From contig AP025071.1 of assembly GCA_036186865.1 (NCBI GenBank), forward strand, positions 10,585,879-10,649,878: DNA of 64,000 nt. The letters run 5' to 3'. Source of the stretch: Eustoma russellianum. Its lineage: Eukaryota > Streptophyta > Magnoliopsida > Gentianales > Gentianaceae. The position numbers were made by a program, and so were the translations under genes. This document shows, one piece after another, positions 32,959 through 43,553 of this stretch. Each line of letters starts with the position of its first letter. Position 1 is the stretch's first letter. The notes below the pieces were generated by a model that was given only the letters and a program-made list of their open reading frames with translations, did no database searches and was not told where the DNA came from.

Positions 32959-33219
32959 AGTATATAAGACCATGTAATCAGTGTTATACAATTGAGTTCA
33001 ACAGAATAACCGCTATTCTTCCTCTTCTGATTTTCTCTAAAGCTGTTTGATATTTTTTCTTCCTTCGCGCGATTTGGCGCCAATGCTTGCATTCAAATTT
33101 TGTCCATTGTTTAACTTGTCAATTGATCTAAATTGATATTGTTTGATGTTATATTGATGATCATGGTGAATTTGTACTTGTTGTTTGTAGTTTTAATGGT
33201 GATCGTAGTAATTTTGTAA
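32959..33219 (+). repeat. Copia-B 5' LTR, right part, with TATA box
   Basis: Resumes the LTR interrupted at 7134; aligned with 40223-40473. TATATAA at 32961-32967 is only 8 bases from the end of the inserted LARD LTR. It ends 'attttgtaa' next to the primer site. Confidence 0.88.
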
Positions 33220-33231
33220 TGGTATCAGAGC
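33220..33231 (+). promoter_or_regulatory. Copia-B primer-binding site (tRNA-Met)
   Basis: tggtatcagagc, perfect, directly after the 5' LTR. Confidence 0.92.
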
Positions 33232-33329
33232 GAGGCTGTTGTCTTTGCTCTTGGATTCTGAAATTCCTTTTTGCCTGATTAGTCTTGATCTGATTTGGTC
33301 CTGATTTCGTTTGATTAAGTTTTGTATTC

Positions 33330-34555
33330 ATGGCTTCGAGTTCTAACAGAGTTGATGCTGCAAATAATTTTCAACCAAACCAAAGCGATAATCCTGGAAA
33401 CCATAATGACAATCTCAATGGCAATCCGTTTTACCTTCATCCTAATGATAGTCCAGCAATTGTGCTGGCGCAGCCACCTCTTAATCCTCATAATTTCCAT
33501 TTCTGGAGCAGAATATTCAAAATGGCGTTTGTGATCAAAGACAATATAGGCTTTATAGATGGTACAATACCAAAGCATGCTGTGAATGATCCTATTTTTG
33601 GGACATGGAGACAGGTGAATTCAATGGTGCACTAATGGAGAATGAACAGTGTATCACCTTCAATATCTCAAAGTATCATATGGTATGATACAACTCATGA
33701 TGTTTGGCAGGATTTAATGCAAAGGTATAGTCATTGTGATGCTTTTAGGTCATCTGATTTGCTTGAGTCGTTTTATGCAGTAAAGCAAGAAAGTTCCGCT
33801 GTAAATGACTATTTTACCAAGGTTAAGGTCCTATGGGAGGAGATGCTAGACTTGAGACCAATTCCATCTTGTGAATGTCATGGATGTAGATGCAATGTGA
33901 CTAGTCAGATGAAGGAATTTGTACAGAGTGATTATGTGATCAAATTTGTGAAAAGACTAAATGACGATTATGAACCTGTCAAGTCTCCGATATTTATCAT
34001 GACATCTTTGCCAGACATAGGCACTGCATTTTCTATGGCCCTCAAGTATGAGAGAAAGCTGACTAATTCAACAAGCCAGGCAACCTTTTCTAGTGCACCT
34101 ACAGCCATTCTAGCTGATGATGATGGTGAGTCAGTTGCTAGAGCATATTTCAACGGAGTGCAGGGTAATACCTACAGAAGGGACAGTGATAGGTCTTATC
34201 CTGATAACAATAGGAGGCCACAGTGCACTCACTATGGAATGGTTGGACACGCGATGGAGAGATGCTATAGGAAGCATGGGTTCCAACCTGGTTTTAAGTC
34301 CAAAGGTCAGGTTAACATGGTGGATTTGGTATCAGATTATGGGGAATCCAAGAACCAGGAGTCTGTTGAACCTTTGCATCAACCTCTCATGCTGACATAT
34401 GAGCAACACATGAGGCTGATGAACCTGTTGAATGTAAAAGACGAGTCAAGAGCTGCAGTGTCTATTTCTACAGTGAATGTACCGGTACTGCCTCTCATGC
34501 TGCAGTGCTGTCTGCTCAAGCTGAACAAGAGAAAGGTAATTGTTCAACTAATACA
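33330..34555 (+). pseudogene. Copia-B Gag
   Basis: The ATG at 33330 gives MASSSNRVDAANNF. The N-terminal part has 'PLNPHNFHFWSRIFKMAF', the plant copia Gag substrate-like motif; the core includes 'FYAVKQESSAVNDYFTKVKVLWEE'. A TAA at 33633-33635 interrupts the frame once ('NSMVH*WRMNSVS'). The knuckle region reads CTHYGMVGHAMERC followed by YRKHGFQPGF; the second zinc Cys is Tyr. The frame is lost near 34510-34555 before the protease. Confidence 0.88.
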
Positions 34556-35915
34556 ATAAATGTATGGATCTTGGACTCATGTGCTACAAATCATATTGCA
34601 TGTTCCTTTAAACATTTCTCTTCATATAAGCCTTTGCATCATACAGTTATCGGACTGCCTAACAATCATACATTGCCAGCCACACATATTGGTAAGGTTC
34701 AAGTCGCTTCTGAACTGTGCTTGGTGATGTCCTCTTTGTACCCTCCTCTTTTAATCTTCTCTCTATCAGTAAATTGACTGTTTCATTATCTGTGCTTATT
34801 CAATTATGTGGCACAACGTGTTTGCTCCAGGATCATCCTTCCAGGAAGTTGATTGGTTCAGCTAAACCACATCATGAGCTTCACTATCCACATGGTACAC
34901 ATAAATCGATTGACCTAGCTTCAGCTTCCATCCCTGCTCCTACTCCTTCTGCCGCTGCTGTATCCCAACTTTCTTTATCCAATATGTAGCATTACAGGCT
35001 TGGAAATCCCTCTTATGCAAGAATAAGAGAAATCCACAAGAAAGTTTTAGATGTTATAGGCTCTAGCTGTGAGGATTTTTTTAAAATCTGTCCGTTGGCC
35101 AAAATGAAAGGGCTTCATTTTCCAATTTCCTTATATGTTTCTCATCATGCATTTGACCTTGTACATATGGACATCTGGGGTCCTTATAAACAGCCAACCA
35201 TATACGGATAGTACTACTTCTTGACAATTGTTGATGACTTTAGTCGTTATACTTTGCTATATTTGCTTCAAACTAAGGCACATGTTAGACCTGTTATACA
35301 AAGCTTATGTCATTTTGTTTCAACTCATTTTGAGGCACAAATCAAAACACTTAGAACAGACAATGGGCTTGAGTTATTTATGACATATTTTTATAAATCC
35401 AAGGAAATTATCCATCAAACCAGTTGCACCTACATTCCCCAACAAAATAGGATAGTGGAAAGAAAAGAGCAACATATCCTTAACATAGCTAGAACATTAA
35501 GATTTCATGCTCGTCTGCCTTTATCTTACTGGGGAGTCTATGTTGAACATGCTACCTATTTGGTCAATATCTTGCCTACTCCAATTTTGCAACATAAAAC
35601 ACCTTTTGAACGTTTATATAATGACCAGCCCAAATACGGTAACCTCAATATGTTTCGATGTCTGGCCTATGCCTGCAATATCAGTCCACATAAAACCAAG
35701 TTTGAACACAAAGCCATCCCATGTCTGTTTTAGGCCTTTCTGTGACATCTAAAGGCTGTATATTGCAGAACTTAAACACTAAGGCAATATTTGTTACAAG
35801 AGAGGTTCAATTCCAGGAAGATGCTTTCCCTTTCATAAATCTCTCTTCCATTTCTTGTACAATACCACCTGTTAATGAAAGTTCTTTCCCCCTATCACTT
35901 CTTCCTACATAGATC
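34556..35915 (+). pseudogene. Copia-B protease and integrase
   Basis: The protease motif reads VWILDSCATNHIACS, where the usual DSGA has Gly replaced by Cys. After a frameshift near 34717 ('VLFVPSSFNLLSISKLT'), the GAG-pre-integrase region (34984-35130) has 'HYRLGNPSYARI' and 'CPLAKMKGLHF'. The integrase core has the three acidic positions in 'LVHMDIWGPY', 'LRTDNGLEL' and 'NRIVERKEQHIL' (35221-35733). A TAG at about 35209 and later stops break it. Confidence 0.86.
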
Positions 35916-36435
35916 CTCTTCCTCTCAGCCCATCTACTTCTTCTTCTCCAGATCCATCTCCTGAAATATGTCAATATCCTTTTCCTTCTTCATCGTAACC
36001 TTCTAATACATCTTCATCTACATCATCTCCACCACATCCTAAACCTACACCTAGAGTCACAAGACTCAGAAAACCACCAGGCTATCTTCAAGACTATTAC
36101 TGCTATCATCTCACCTCTTCTCAGCAGCATCATTCTTCTACACCCTCTTCTATCTCCTATCCTATTTAATCCTACTTGTCCTATGATGCCCTGACTCCTG
36201 AGCATAAGAACTACATTTTTAATATTAGTTTGCAACAGGAGCCTAACTCCTTTCAGCTAGCATCTAGTATTCCAGAATGGCAGGTTGCTATGTAGGAGGA
36301 GCTTGCCGCCTTTGAAGCAAACCGTACTTAGACAATGACTCCTCTGCTTGAAGGTAAGGTTCCAATTGGCTGTAAGTGGGTCTATAGGATAAAAAGAAAG
36401 CCATATGGCAGCATTGAGCATTTTAAAGCCCGTCT
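35916..36435 (+). pseudogene. Copia-B linker and start of reverse transcriptase
   Basis: A Ser/Pro/Thr-rich linker (35920-36180), then 'SSIPEWQVAM', 'EELAAFEANRT' and 'GCKWVYRIKRKPYGSIEHFKARL', the N-terminal RT blocks. The coding sequence stops inside 'KARL' where the solo LTR is inserted, and resumes at 38571 with 'VDKGYTQ'. It contains several TAG/TAA stops. Confidence 0.85.
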
Positions 36436-38565
36436 TGTTGTAACCGAAAATTTTAAATTAATTAAATAAAATTAAATGTAAAATCTGAATTTAAAAATTT
36501 TTTTGTCGTAACTACCCACCAACCACTCCCTCCTTAACTCCCCAAATCACTCCATAACCCCCACTCCCCTAATTTTCGGCCCCCTTCCCAATTAAATCCC
36601 CTAAAGTCCCCCCCCACCCATTCACAAACGGCAACTCTCAGCAAGGAAAAAAGGTGAAATTCTGAGATAGGGGGAGAGAGGGTCGGCTAGCGAGGAAAGG
36701 GAAAGAGAGGAATGAGAGAAGAGAAAAGAGAGAAGAAAGGAAGGGGTATTGGCCACCTACACCAAATTCAACCATCTCGTAAAACAAATTCTTTTACTAA
36801 GAGGTAGGTTACCATCCCCTCTTTCGGATTAAATTTTGGTTCTCTCACATAACGGGTTGGTTTTATTTGATTGTTATTCGTGTTTGTAGTTTTTGTTATT
36901 ATTTCTTTATGTCTTGGTATGAAAATTGCAGTAATAGCCTTAGATATAGATCGCATAGAATGCATATATGGTGGAATGGGTTTAGAACATTGGAAAATGC
37001 GCCTGCACAGCCATCAGGTGTGGCGCATGTGGCCCACGGATGCCCCTGAGCATCGCGTGCACTGCACGCACTGACATGTCATGGGCAAAAAGTCGGGGAC
37101 GTTATACGGAGTCCAATAGAACTGGTTTGAGATAAAATTGGACTTAAAACAAAAAATTTATGAATTTTTGAAGAATAATTAGAATTTAATGAAATTAATA
37201 AAGGAAATAAAATAAAGAAAAAGGAAAAAGTTAACAGGCCTGCAGTTCGGCTCAATTCGGCTTATCTATGAAAAAAAGGGTAATATCGGAAGGTTGCTGC
37301 ACAGCGGGCCAACAATTGCCTGCAGGGCGGCCCAAAATTGATCTGGTTAAAAAAATGTTATGGTGTTGGCAGGCCAGTGGGCTGCGGCTACCAGCGGGTC
37401 AGGCAGGAAAAAGGGCCAGAAATTAAATAAAGAGGGTTTGTTCTGTTTTTTAATAATAAAGATTATAAAAAAATTTATTACTTGATTAAATTAAGAATTC
37501 AGAAATTAAAATAATTAAAATAGTAGAAAAAAACTGGGTGCCGAAAAAAATTAATTATAAATATATAATTAATTAAATTAATGTTATAATGTTTTATAAA
37601 TAAGAATTTTTAGAAACCCATTAAATAAAGTAAAATAAAAGAAATAAAAATAGTAGGGGAAGATAACAATAATTAAATAAAAGATTGAAGTGCTTGAAAG
37701 CCTAGAAAAAATAAAATAAAGTGTAGAAACCTAAAATTCGGCAGAAAGATAAAATACGATAAACATAAAATACAGTAATGAACCCCACAAAACATAGGGT
37801 AATTACGCAATATAGGTAATGTGCAACATAGAACGGAGCATGCAACATAGGTGAATGAAAAGAACGGTGTGCCATGGTGGAGAAGAGTGAGCATACATCA
37901 TGAAGTTGCGCATTGCATTGTTATTGAGGTGATTATTGTTGATCTTGTTATTAAGCTGTTTCAGTGCTAACGATTTGGGATACAGCTCGGGTCAGGTATG
38001 TGTTGCTTCTTTATTTATGTTTATTGCTTTATTTATTTATTTATTTATTTATTTATTGCTGTTTTACCTGCCTTATCTGTTTACCGACTCAGTATGTGAC
38101 AATCTCTTTTAGAGAGAGACGGGTAACCTACGAGTGACTCCCATCACTCACCCCTACCTTCCCTCCACAGGTGAGCAGGACTTCAATTATATCTTCATAG
38201 AGGATGGGGCCGATTGTGCAAGCTGGGAAGAGTGAGCAAGGCTCAGGGCTCGTGTTGGGATCGTGGACCAGATGCTTTCAGTAGGATAGTTAGATGACTC
38301 TTTTTTATCCAGAATTTTTACTTGTCTTCGGATTATTTCAGTTGTTCATACTTGACGTAGTAGGCCCGTCAGCCTTTGTACTTTGTTTTACTTTCGATGG
38401 ATTTAAGTTAATTGAGACGTTTATTTCTTTTTATTATCGTTTCTGCAAAAAATTTATACGTCATTTATGATGTGTAAAGAAGTTTGATTGACGCTTTGTA
38501 GTTCTCGTAGCAAGCTACAACGGGTGCGCTGTTTCCGATGCTAGGGCTCGGGAGCGAGTGCTACA
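36436..38565 (+). mobile_element. Solo LTR of a LARD-related family
   Basis: 2130 bp, starts tgttgtaaccgaaaatt and ends gggagcgagtgctaca, flanked by a perfect TSD cgtct (36431-36435, 38566-38570). It has the same plan as the LARD LTRs: C-rich leader (36500-36620), A/G tract (36650-36740), 'aggtaggttaccatcccctc', an AT-rich middle and the block 'acgggtaacctacgagtgactcc'. The sequence is clearly diverged from them. With no internal region it is best explained by LTR-LTR recombination. Confidence 0.92.
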
Positions 38566-38570
38566 CGTCT

Positions 38571-40016
38571 GGTTGACAAGGGCTATACACAGCAGCTTGG
38601 AGTGGACTATAATGACACCTGTAGTCCTGTTGCCAAGATGACTACTGCTAGGCTTGTTCCTTCTGTTGCAGCAGTTAACGGTTGGCACTTGCATCAGCTT
38701 GATATAAATAATGCCTTTTTGTATGGTGATTTGTCTGAAGCCATTTATATGATTCCTCCCGAAGGCACTTTCAATGCTCCAGACACAGTGTGTAAGCTTA
38801 ATAAGTCTCTTTATGACCTAAAGAAAGCAGCCGCTAGTGGAATGAAAAATTGAACCAATTCTTGATATCTCAAGGATGTATTCAGTCCAGGCATGACTAC
38901 ACTCTTTTTACCAAGCAGACCAACACTTCCTTCTTGGTCCTGTTGGTATATGTTGATGACATCATCCTTGCTAGTGATTGCTTATTAGACATTCTTCAGA
39001 TCAAGACAGCATTACATCAACAGTTTAGCATTAAGGACATGGGTGACTTGAAGTATTTTCTAGGCCTAGAGGTAATCAGGTCATAGGGGGATCATGCTTA
39101 GCCAACGAAAGTACATCTTGTATTTGTTGGAACATACAGGCTACTTAGGGTCTAAACCAGCTAGAACTCCAATGGAGCAGAACTTGAAGTTGGAGCATAA
39201 AGATTATCCTTTGATATCAGAAGTATCTACATATAGGAAGATCATTGGAAAGTTGTTATATCTTACTATTACAAGGCCAGATGTTTCTTATGCGCTCGAG
39301 CAGCTAAGTCAGTTCCTTCGATTCACCTACATAGAATCATCTGAGAGCTATGCACATATTATTAAGGCACATTAAAGGTTCACCAGGCAAGGGATTGATG
39401 CTGCCCAGTACAGGAGAGCTAAAGTTAATGGGATTCAGTTACTCAGACTGGGGAGGATGTTCTACAACTAAAAGATGCATAACAGGGTATGTTTATAGGG
39501 AATGCCATAGTTTCTTGGAAGGCCAAGAAACAATCTACTGTTTTAAGGTCATCTTCAGAGGCAGAGTATATAGCATTTGCTATGGCTACTTGTGAACTAC
39601 AGTGGTTGCTTTATCTAATGGAAGCCTTGAAGATTGAACATAAAGAACCAGTGGAGCTTTTCTGTGATAATAAGAGTGCCATACACATAGTGGAGATTCC
39701 AGTTTTCCATGAAAGAACCAAACATATAGAAATTGACTTCCATGTGGTGAGAGACAAGTTCTTGGCAGGAATCATTAAGCATATGCCTATAGTTACACAG
39801 TTGCAGTTGGCAGACCTGTTTACTAAAGCCTTGGATCACAGCAAAATGGCAAACCTGACTTTAGTTATGGGTCTATGTGAAGTGTATGGAAGGTCAGGCT
39901 TGAGAGGGGGTGTTAAAACTGAGCTTGAACTGAAGCAGCGTGCACTAGTTGCTCAAATTCAAGGGAAGTGCAGCAGTAAGGTTGATGTGACAGTTCCAAA
40001 GAATGGCATTGGTTAA
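38571..40016 (+). pseudogene. Copia-B reverse transcriptase (rest) and RNase H
   Basis: Resumes at VDKGYTQ, then DYNDTCSPVAKMTTARLV, 'HQLDINNAFLYGDLSEAIYM', the catalytic YVDD in 'LVYVDDIILASD', and 'KDMGDLKYFLGLEV'. Frameshift or stop points lie at about 38850, 39085 and 39375. RNase H (39489-39840) has 'GNAIVSWKAKKQSTVLRSSSEAEYIA', 'ELFCDNKSAIHI' and 'ADLFTKALD'. The last part of the open frame (after 39911) lies in the 3' LTR. Confidence 0.88.
39900..39910 (+). promoter_or_regulatory. Copia-B polypurine tract
   Basis: 'ttgagaggggg' directly before the LTR start tgttaaaac at 39911. Confidence 0.8.
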
Positions 40017-40473
40017 CAAGCTAATACACGGGTCAAGCTCAAGCTAACGCATGATTGATGGATTGGACAGCTGCTGGATCAAACAAGAAACACAAATTTC
40101 AGCTGAAGCATTACGGATCACGTGCCAACTCAGCAGAATAGAATCGTGCTGGTGTAGTATCGGTGGTTATCATTAGTTAGCGGTTATAGTATAGAGTAGC
40201 TGATGGTTACTTAGTAGAAAACAATATATAAGACCTTGTAACCAGTGTTGTACAAACAGAATAATCGCTATTCTTCCTCTTCTGATTTTCTCTAAAGCTG
40301 TTTGATATTTTGCCTTCCTTCGCGCGATTTGGCGCCAACGTTTGCATTCAAATTTTGTCCATCGTTCAGCTTGTCAACTGATCTGAATTGATATTGTATG
40401 ACGTTATATTGATGATCATGATGGATTTGTACTTGTTGTTGTAGTTTTTATGGTGATCGTACTAATTTTGTTA
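39911..40473 (+). repeat. Copia-B 3' LTR
   Basis: 563 bp, starts tgttaaaactgagcttg and ends attttgtta, directly followed by TSD caacg. TATATAA at 40225-40231. It shows the uninterrupted form of the 5' LTR, proving where the LARD-like element entered. Confidence 0.93.
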
Positions 40474-40478
40474 CAACG

Positions 40479-41391
40479 CTTTTTTAAGATCTATAGTCTT
40501 TCTTTTACCCAGCTGCTTTTGCCCTTGGTCTAGTTTTCTATTGCTTTGTTGACGGTTCTCCCACCATCCCAGATCGAGATGAAGTGCTCCTCTTTTTAAC
40601 TGAAAATTTTTTGCTCCAAGAATCAACACATGGCTCCTACAGAATAAACACCAAAGACGATACATCAGAGGAAGATAATATGCATTAATAAGGCATCAAA
40701 GAAGTTGACAAGAAAATAAATATAGTTAAGGCTAGGACAACATTCACATACCTCTACAATCTTTAAACAATCCTCTGACAGATCACCGAAATTCTCTCCC
40801 TCAATAAGATCCTTGAGGTCCGCTTCATGTAGAATCTCCAAGGTTACAAGAGTATTATCTAACATTACCCTAACTATTTCAGGTGAGCGATGGATTTCAA
40901 TACTCTCAACCTAGCAGGCTCCTTATCCTCAAGAGGAGCGGGCTTCCAAACGTCCATCTCGGAAATACCTCTCATCGACCTCTGCAAGTTAAAGAATTTA
41001 CCAGCCCAGTCCTTTGGAACGGATGGAGGTTTACTAATTTTATCTTTCTTGTATCTTTTGCTATGGTAGTGTAAACTTGGAACTCATTCATTTTGGAACT
41101 CCTCGTCAAGACTCGGAGATACACTAAATATGCCAAGATCAACCTAAGGAATCAGGAAATAGATGGGAAAGACGAATCTCATATTCCTCCAAATCAACTA
41201 TAAAGGTACGGGGATGGGTAGTCCAAGTCCTACTCTGATGTACTCCTTGAAAACAGTTACATAGTTATACGGAGGGTTATATGGGTCATTCCCTCTACAA
41301 AGACACATTGCATGACAAACTTCCAAATCAATCCTAAACTCGGGGCAAATCAAGACAATCTGCTCTCAGGTAAGGGTGTTATGCGTTGCTT
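40479..41391 (-). pseudogene. Decayed gene fragment, N-terminal half (Transposase_28-like)
   Basis: On the minus strand, from about 41360 downward, the frame reads 'CPEFRIDLEVCHAMCL', then 'NYVTVFKEYIRVGLGLPIPVPL'. This resembles the plant 'putative gypsy-type transposon' domain, whose hallmark is a '(G)hRLPLHPF'-like stretch. Later pieces read 'KISKPPSVPKDWAGKFFNLQ' (about 41045-40990), 'DLKDLIEGENFGDLSEDCLK' (about 40820-40755) and 'VDSWSKKFSVKKRSTSS' (about 40630-40580), separated by possible GT..AG introns. Stops and frame changes show decay. It continues at 6883-6154 on the other side of Copia-B. Family assignment is by eye and tentative. Confidence 0.45.
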
Positions 41392-42235
41392 CTGTTGGAA
41401 AATATTCAAGGACAATTTTGTACAGTGTGTACTTTGTGAAATAAAGCAACCGCCGACCTGCTGAACTTAGCTCAGGTCGGGTCGATCGTCAAGTCAGATC
41501 AGTCCAAGCAACACAATTGAGTTTGCGTTCTAGACAGTCGACCTGCTGACCTCTATACAACGTCTGTGCATCAGCCATTCAGCCAAGCTCAGAACAGCAG
41601 CAGAACTCAATACGGCAGCACTGCTGAGCAACTAATGCTCAACAGCCAAACAGCCGAGCTTAGCACACAGCAGAGTTCAGCTCGGCAGCAATGTTAGTCA
41701 ACAGTGTTGCACTATCAACCGCTCCACCGAGCTCAGCACATAACAGAGCTCAGCTCGGCAACAACTGCAGAACAACGAATACTCTAACAGGCAACCAGCT
41801 GAGCTCAGCACACAGCAGAGCTTCAGCAACTGCTTGTCAGACCAGCTGAGCTCAACACGACAGTACGGCAGCTCAGCAGATCGGGCGAGCAGATATCCGA
41901 GGTGAGTCCAGGACTCTGTCCTTAACATGTATTGCCCCGGTATACTGTGCCTAACCAAAAGAAACAATCGTCTCTCATGATACAATGGAAACAATTCAAA
42001 AGAGCGGCACTGTAACGTATGAACTCAACAAACCAGTAAAGTGTCTCTGGCTTCTCGGGCAAATTGGAAATGCAAATGTATGCAGAGTTGTGTACGCAGA
42101 AGATGAAGATGATGCAGAGAGATCGTATAGAAAAGAAGAGAATGCTTGAATGATTTTTGAATGACCACAAAGATTTACTCTGCCTCATATTTATAGGGAA
42201 AACTGAGGTCCGTTTGTTTATTACGACCCGCACCT
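41392..42235 (-). repeat. LTR piece related to Copia-A LTR, inverted
   Basis: On the minus strand this carries the same ordered blocks as the LTR at 4783-6153: TATAAATA (42188-42195), 'cacagtataccgg(g/a)gcaat', 'agagtcctggactc(a/g)cctcgg', then agctgagctcagc-type repeats. It ends tattttccaaca at 41392. The upstream half of the LTR cannot be followed past about 42235, and no internal domain adjoins, so it is a truncated or solo LTR of a related subfamily. Confidence 0.7.
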
Positions 42236-43548
42236 CCAGGCTAGCGGAAAAAAGAACAAAAGGAATTCCGATGGAATTAGAGTTCGATCAATGTACTGCA
42301 CTTGATTTAATATGTAAAGGGGTATCCTAAATAAAACTTAAGAACTACTAAATTATGTTACTATAATAAGTGCAAGAATAATTAATTAGGCATATAAAAA
42401 ATGGTACAACTTTTATTAAGAGTTAAATTAAAGAAAAAGAAAAACAACACATAAGAAAAGTTGGGAAGGACAAAATGGTAAAATAACACTCTACCCCCAC
42501 ACCTTGGCCACCACCCCCCAAGTCATGAAAGACAAACTTGTCTCACATTTAGCCCCATATATCACCTCATTTCTTATATCCCATTTTTTCTCTCCAATCA
42601 TTTTTCATGTACTATTTCTTTTCTTACATCCTCTCTTTCCTAAGAAAAATCTAATAATTAAACTCCTACAATTCCTCCACTATCTCGGATAAAGCAAGGC
42701 AAACCAAGGGAATAAACTTCTTATTTCAAGGCCCTCACTCAGTAATTTTATGTCATTCTTCACTCTCCACTTTCTCACTCAAGGAACTTCTTACATCTCT
42801 CTTCTTTCTTCCTCTCAATCAAGAAAAAGTTTTTCTCCTTCTCTAACTCTTACAAAAACCGTAAGTCTCATTAGCAAGGAAGAAACAAATTTCTTCAACT
42901 CTTAAGTAAGGAATCAATCTTCTATGTATAGGAATTTCTAAGGTAAGTATCTATACTATCTATCAGAGCCATCTTCTTCTCCAATCATCTCTTAACTGAC
43001 CTCATTTTTCTCTTATTTCTTTCATCTAGGCCGAGAGGTATCAAGAGGAGGGAAAGAAGAAATCTTTTCCATCTTAAGTGTAAGATTTAAAAAGAAAAGA
43101 CAAATACTCTTCTTGGTTTCTTCATGCATGTTGACAAATATATCATTAATGTTCAAATATCATATTGGATCATGCATGCATATGTTCAAAAGGATTTCTA
43201 CTATGACCATACAAAAAGAATGTATCTTGCCTGCTAAATGAATACAGACTTGTGTGTTCTTGAAAGTATGTGTACTTGAGGTTAAGATGATGATAATAAG
43301 GGGCATGCATGTGAAGGTTATGGTATATTGAGGTCTCTTATGTGTGTGCATGTCATGTTTAATGGAAGATTAGGCATGCATGTTCATTCTTGAAAAAGTA
43401 TTGGTTATCTTGCATGTTCTCAAGAAAGTATGTTACGGACTACACTTTGCCTTATCTTCTTCTGCATTTTCTTGATGATCATCATCCATGAGTTCACCCA
43501 TGATTTTTATTGTTCAAGAATGTTAAAAGTCTTGATTTAGCATGAGTA
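42236..43548 (+). other. Unclassified AT-rich region, left of Sirevirus
   Basis: No coding region. It has a C-rich 'ccccacaccttggccaccaccccc' (about 42493-42520), pyrimidine-rich leader-like DNA, then 'aaggtaagtatc' (about 42939) and 'ttcatctaggccg' (about 43020), which look like a splice donor and acceptor. The plan loosely recalls the LARD-type LTRs (C-rich leader, then ggtaggt), but sequence similarity is too weak to claim. It continues at 54962. Confidence 0.3.
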
Positions 43549-43553
43549 TGATT

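Larger units (their letters stand above)
6889..40473 (+). mobile_element. Copia-B, Ty1-copia retrotransposon carrying nested insertions
   Basis: A copia element of about 5.6 kb of its own sequence, spread over 33.6 kb by insertions. It is bounded by a perfect TSD caacg (6884-6888 and 40474-40478). The 5' LTR starts 'tgttaaaaccgagcttgaac' (6889) and the 3' LTR starts 'tgttaaaactgagcttgaac' (39911). The 5' LTR is interrupted at 7134/32954 by the LARD-like element. The RT is interrupted by a solo LTR at 36436-38565. Order is gag, PR, INT, RT, RH. All domains carry stops or frameshifts, so it is not autonomous now. Confidence 0.9.
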
